NCBI GenBank assembly: GCA_023432995.1
Contig: JAEZES010000094.1
Span: forward strand, 1-5,974
DNA from: Pseudomonadota bacterium
Lineage (GTDB): Bacteria; Pseudomonadota; Alphaproteobacteria; Sphingomonadales; Sphingomonadaceae
Direction of reading: 5' to 3'
Length of the DNA: 5,974 nt
The position numbers were made by a program, and so were the translations under genes. Positions 5,312 through 5,974 of this stretch are shown in pieces. Position 1 is the stretch's first letter. Each line of letters opens with the position of its first letter. The notes below the pieces were generated by a model. That model saw only the letters and a program-made list of their open reading frames with translations, was not told the DNA's origin and ran no database searches.

Positions 5312-5317
5312 CGCGCT

Positions 5318-5333
5318 GACCGCCGTCCCGGTC
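5318..5333. terminator. Small hairpin between the convergent atpF and gloB stops
   Basis: GACCG (5318-5322) pairs with CGGTC (5329-5333) over a six-base loop, in the 23-base gap shared by the two convergent genes. It has no T-tract in either direction and only five base pairs, so it is at best a weak bidirectional terminator. No other room exists for one unless termination happens inside the opposing gene. Confidence 0.22.
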
Positions 5334-5334
5334 G

Positions 5335-5974
5335 CTAGAACGCGTCCTTCGCGGCGCGAAGCCTGGCGAAAGTCTCGACCGGGTCGGCGCCGCCCCAGCG
5401 GTTGCGCAGCCCCTCTGCGTCGGCGCGCAGGAACGGGTTGGTCGCCAGTTCCCTCGCGAGCGACATCGGCACCGTCGGTTCGCCCCGCGCGCGCCGCTCG
5501 TCGACCTCCTGCGCGTAAAGCTGCAACTCGACGTTGTCGGGATCGGCATGACGCGCGAAGCGCGCGTTCGCCTGCGTGTACTCGTGGGCGCAGTAGAGCG
5601 TGGTTTCGGGCGGCAGCGCCTTGAGCCGCGACAGGCTCGCCCAGAACTGCGGCGGCGTGCCTTCGAACATCCGTCCGCAGCCGAGCGCGAACAGCGAATC
5701 CCCGACGAAGGCGATCCCGGCCTCGGGCAGGTGGTAGGCGACGTGGCCTATCGTGTGGCCTCCGACGTCGATCACTATAGCGGTCCACTCGCCGAGCGTG
5801 ACGGTGTCGCCGTGCCCGACGGTGCGGTCGACCCCGGCGATCTTCGGCGCGTCGACCGCGGGCGCGGTCACACGACAGCCGGTCGCCGCCTTGATCGCCG
5901 CGTTGCCGCCGGCGTGGTCGGGATGCCAGTGGGTGTTCCAGATCTGCGTGATGCGCCATCCGCGGGCTTCGGCC
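5335..5974 (-). CDS. gloB: Hydroxyacylglutathione hydrolase, glyoxalase II (5' end outside window)
   Basis: The minus-strand frame is open from the right edge to the TAG at 5337-5335, giving 212 visible residues; the usual length near 240-255 means roughly 30-40 N-terminal residues are missing. The Val codon read from 5871 is internal, because 34 in-frame codons precede it and include the metal motif. Metallo-beta-lactamase fold: THWHPDH at visible residues 14-20 supplies the binuclear metal ligands. Further ligands are His73 (GGHTIGH), Asp92 (FVGDSLFALGCGR) and His130 (YCAHEYT). The C-terminal ELATNPFLR and the final LRAAKDAF (Arg206, Lys209) match the glutathione-binding domain of glyoxalase II, which separates it from other members of the superfamily. 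The enzyme is cytoplasmic and hydrolyses S-lactoylglutathione to lactate and glutathione, completing methylglyoxal detoxification. It is convergent with the atp operon and has no visible functional link to it. Confidence 0.94.
   Translation of the reverse strand, partial: AEARGWRITQIWNTHWHPDHAGGNAAIKAATGCRVTAPAVDAPKIAGVDRTVGHGDTVTLGEWTAIVIDVGGHTIGHVAYHLPEAGIAFVGDSLFALGCGRMFEGTPPQFWASLSRLKALPPETTLYCAHEYTQANARFARHADPDNVELQLYAQEVDERRARGEPTVPMSLARELATNPFLRADAEGLRNRWGGADPVETFARLRAAKDAF

Noticed and set aside
5869..5871. GTG (minus strand) at 5871 as the start of gloB
   Set aside because: The codons upstream encode the metal-binding THWHPDH motif in frame, so this is an internal valine.
4739..5959. 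406-codon minus-strand open frame covering atpF and overlapping gloB
   Set aside because: It is in a different frame from the gloB reading that carries all metal-ligand motifs, and it is antisense to atpF; Arg-rich low-complexity product.

Overview
The window looks like chromosomal DNA from a GC-rich alphaproteobacterium, most likely a member of the Sphingomonadales. The evidence is as follows. Coding sequence is roughly two-thirds or more G+C. The F0 genes of the ATP synthase form their own cluster (atpI-atpB-atpE-atpF'-atpF) with both a b' and a b subunit and no F1 genes attached. Subunit a starts MAAAAKIDPMHQF and carries the alphaproteobacterial/mitochondrial His/Glu exchange. The genus cannot be settled from sequence reading alone.

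Left part (1-2654, + strand): the 3' two-thirds or so of a ydbH-like gene runs in from the left edge. It is followed by ynbE (4-base overlap) and ydbL (1-base gap). The set encodes an envelope-spanning lipid-transport bridge (YdbH), its outer-membrane lipoprotein anchor (YnbE) and a periplasmic accessory protein (YdbL), in the same order as in E. coli.

Middle (2655-2824): a 170-base gap with no gene. It holds an imperfect GC-rich hairpin after ydbL, a weak promoter candidate and a series of short hairpins before atpI.

Main part (2825-5311, + strand): atpI (assembly factor), atpB (subunit a, the proton half-channels), atpE (subunit c, the rotor ring), atpF' and atpF (the heterodimeric peripheral stalk). 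Together they make the membrane sector of the H+-translocating F1F0 ATP synthase; the F1 operon must lie elsewhere. The layout suggests post-transcriptional control of subunit ratios. Subunit c has an ATG, a good Shine-Dalgarno and an A+T-rich leader. A strong hairpin follows atpE. The a and b subunits and AtpI use GTG, and the b start lies inside the b' gene.

Right edge (5335-5974, - strand): the 3' part of gloB (hydroxyacylglutathione hydrolase, glyoxalase II) converges on atpF with 23 bases between the stop codons.

I see no mobile element, CRISPR array, tRNA or rRNA. The window is mostly well-conserved core genome. The items most worth a second look are an unusual Arg-Pro / Ala-for-Asn pattern around the essential arginine of subunit a, the RNA structures flanking atpE, and the placement of the YdbH-YnbE-YdbL bridge genes directly upstream of the F0 cluster.
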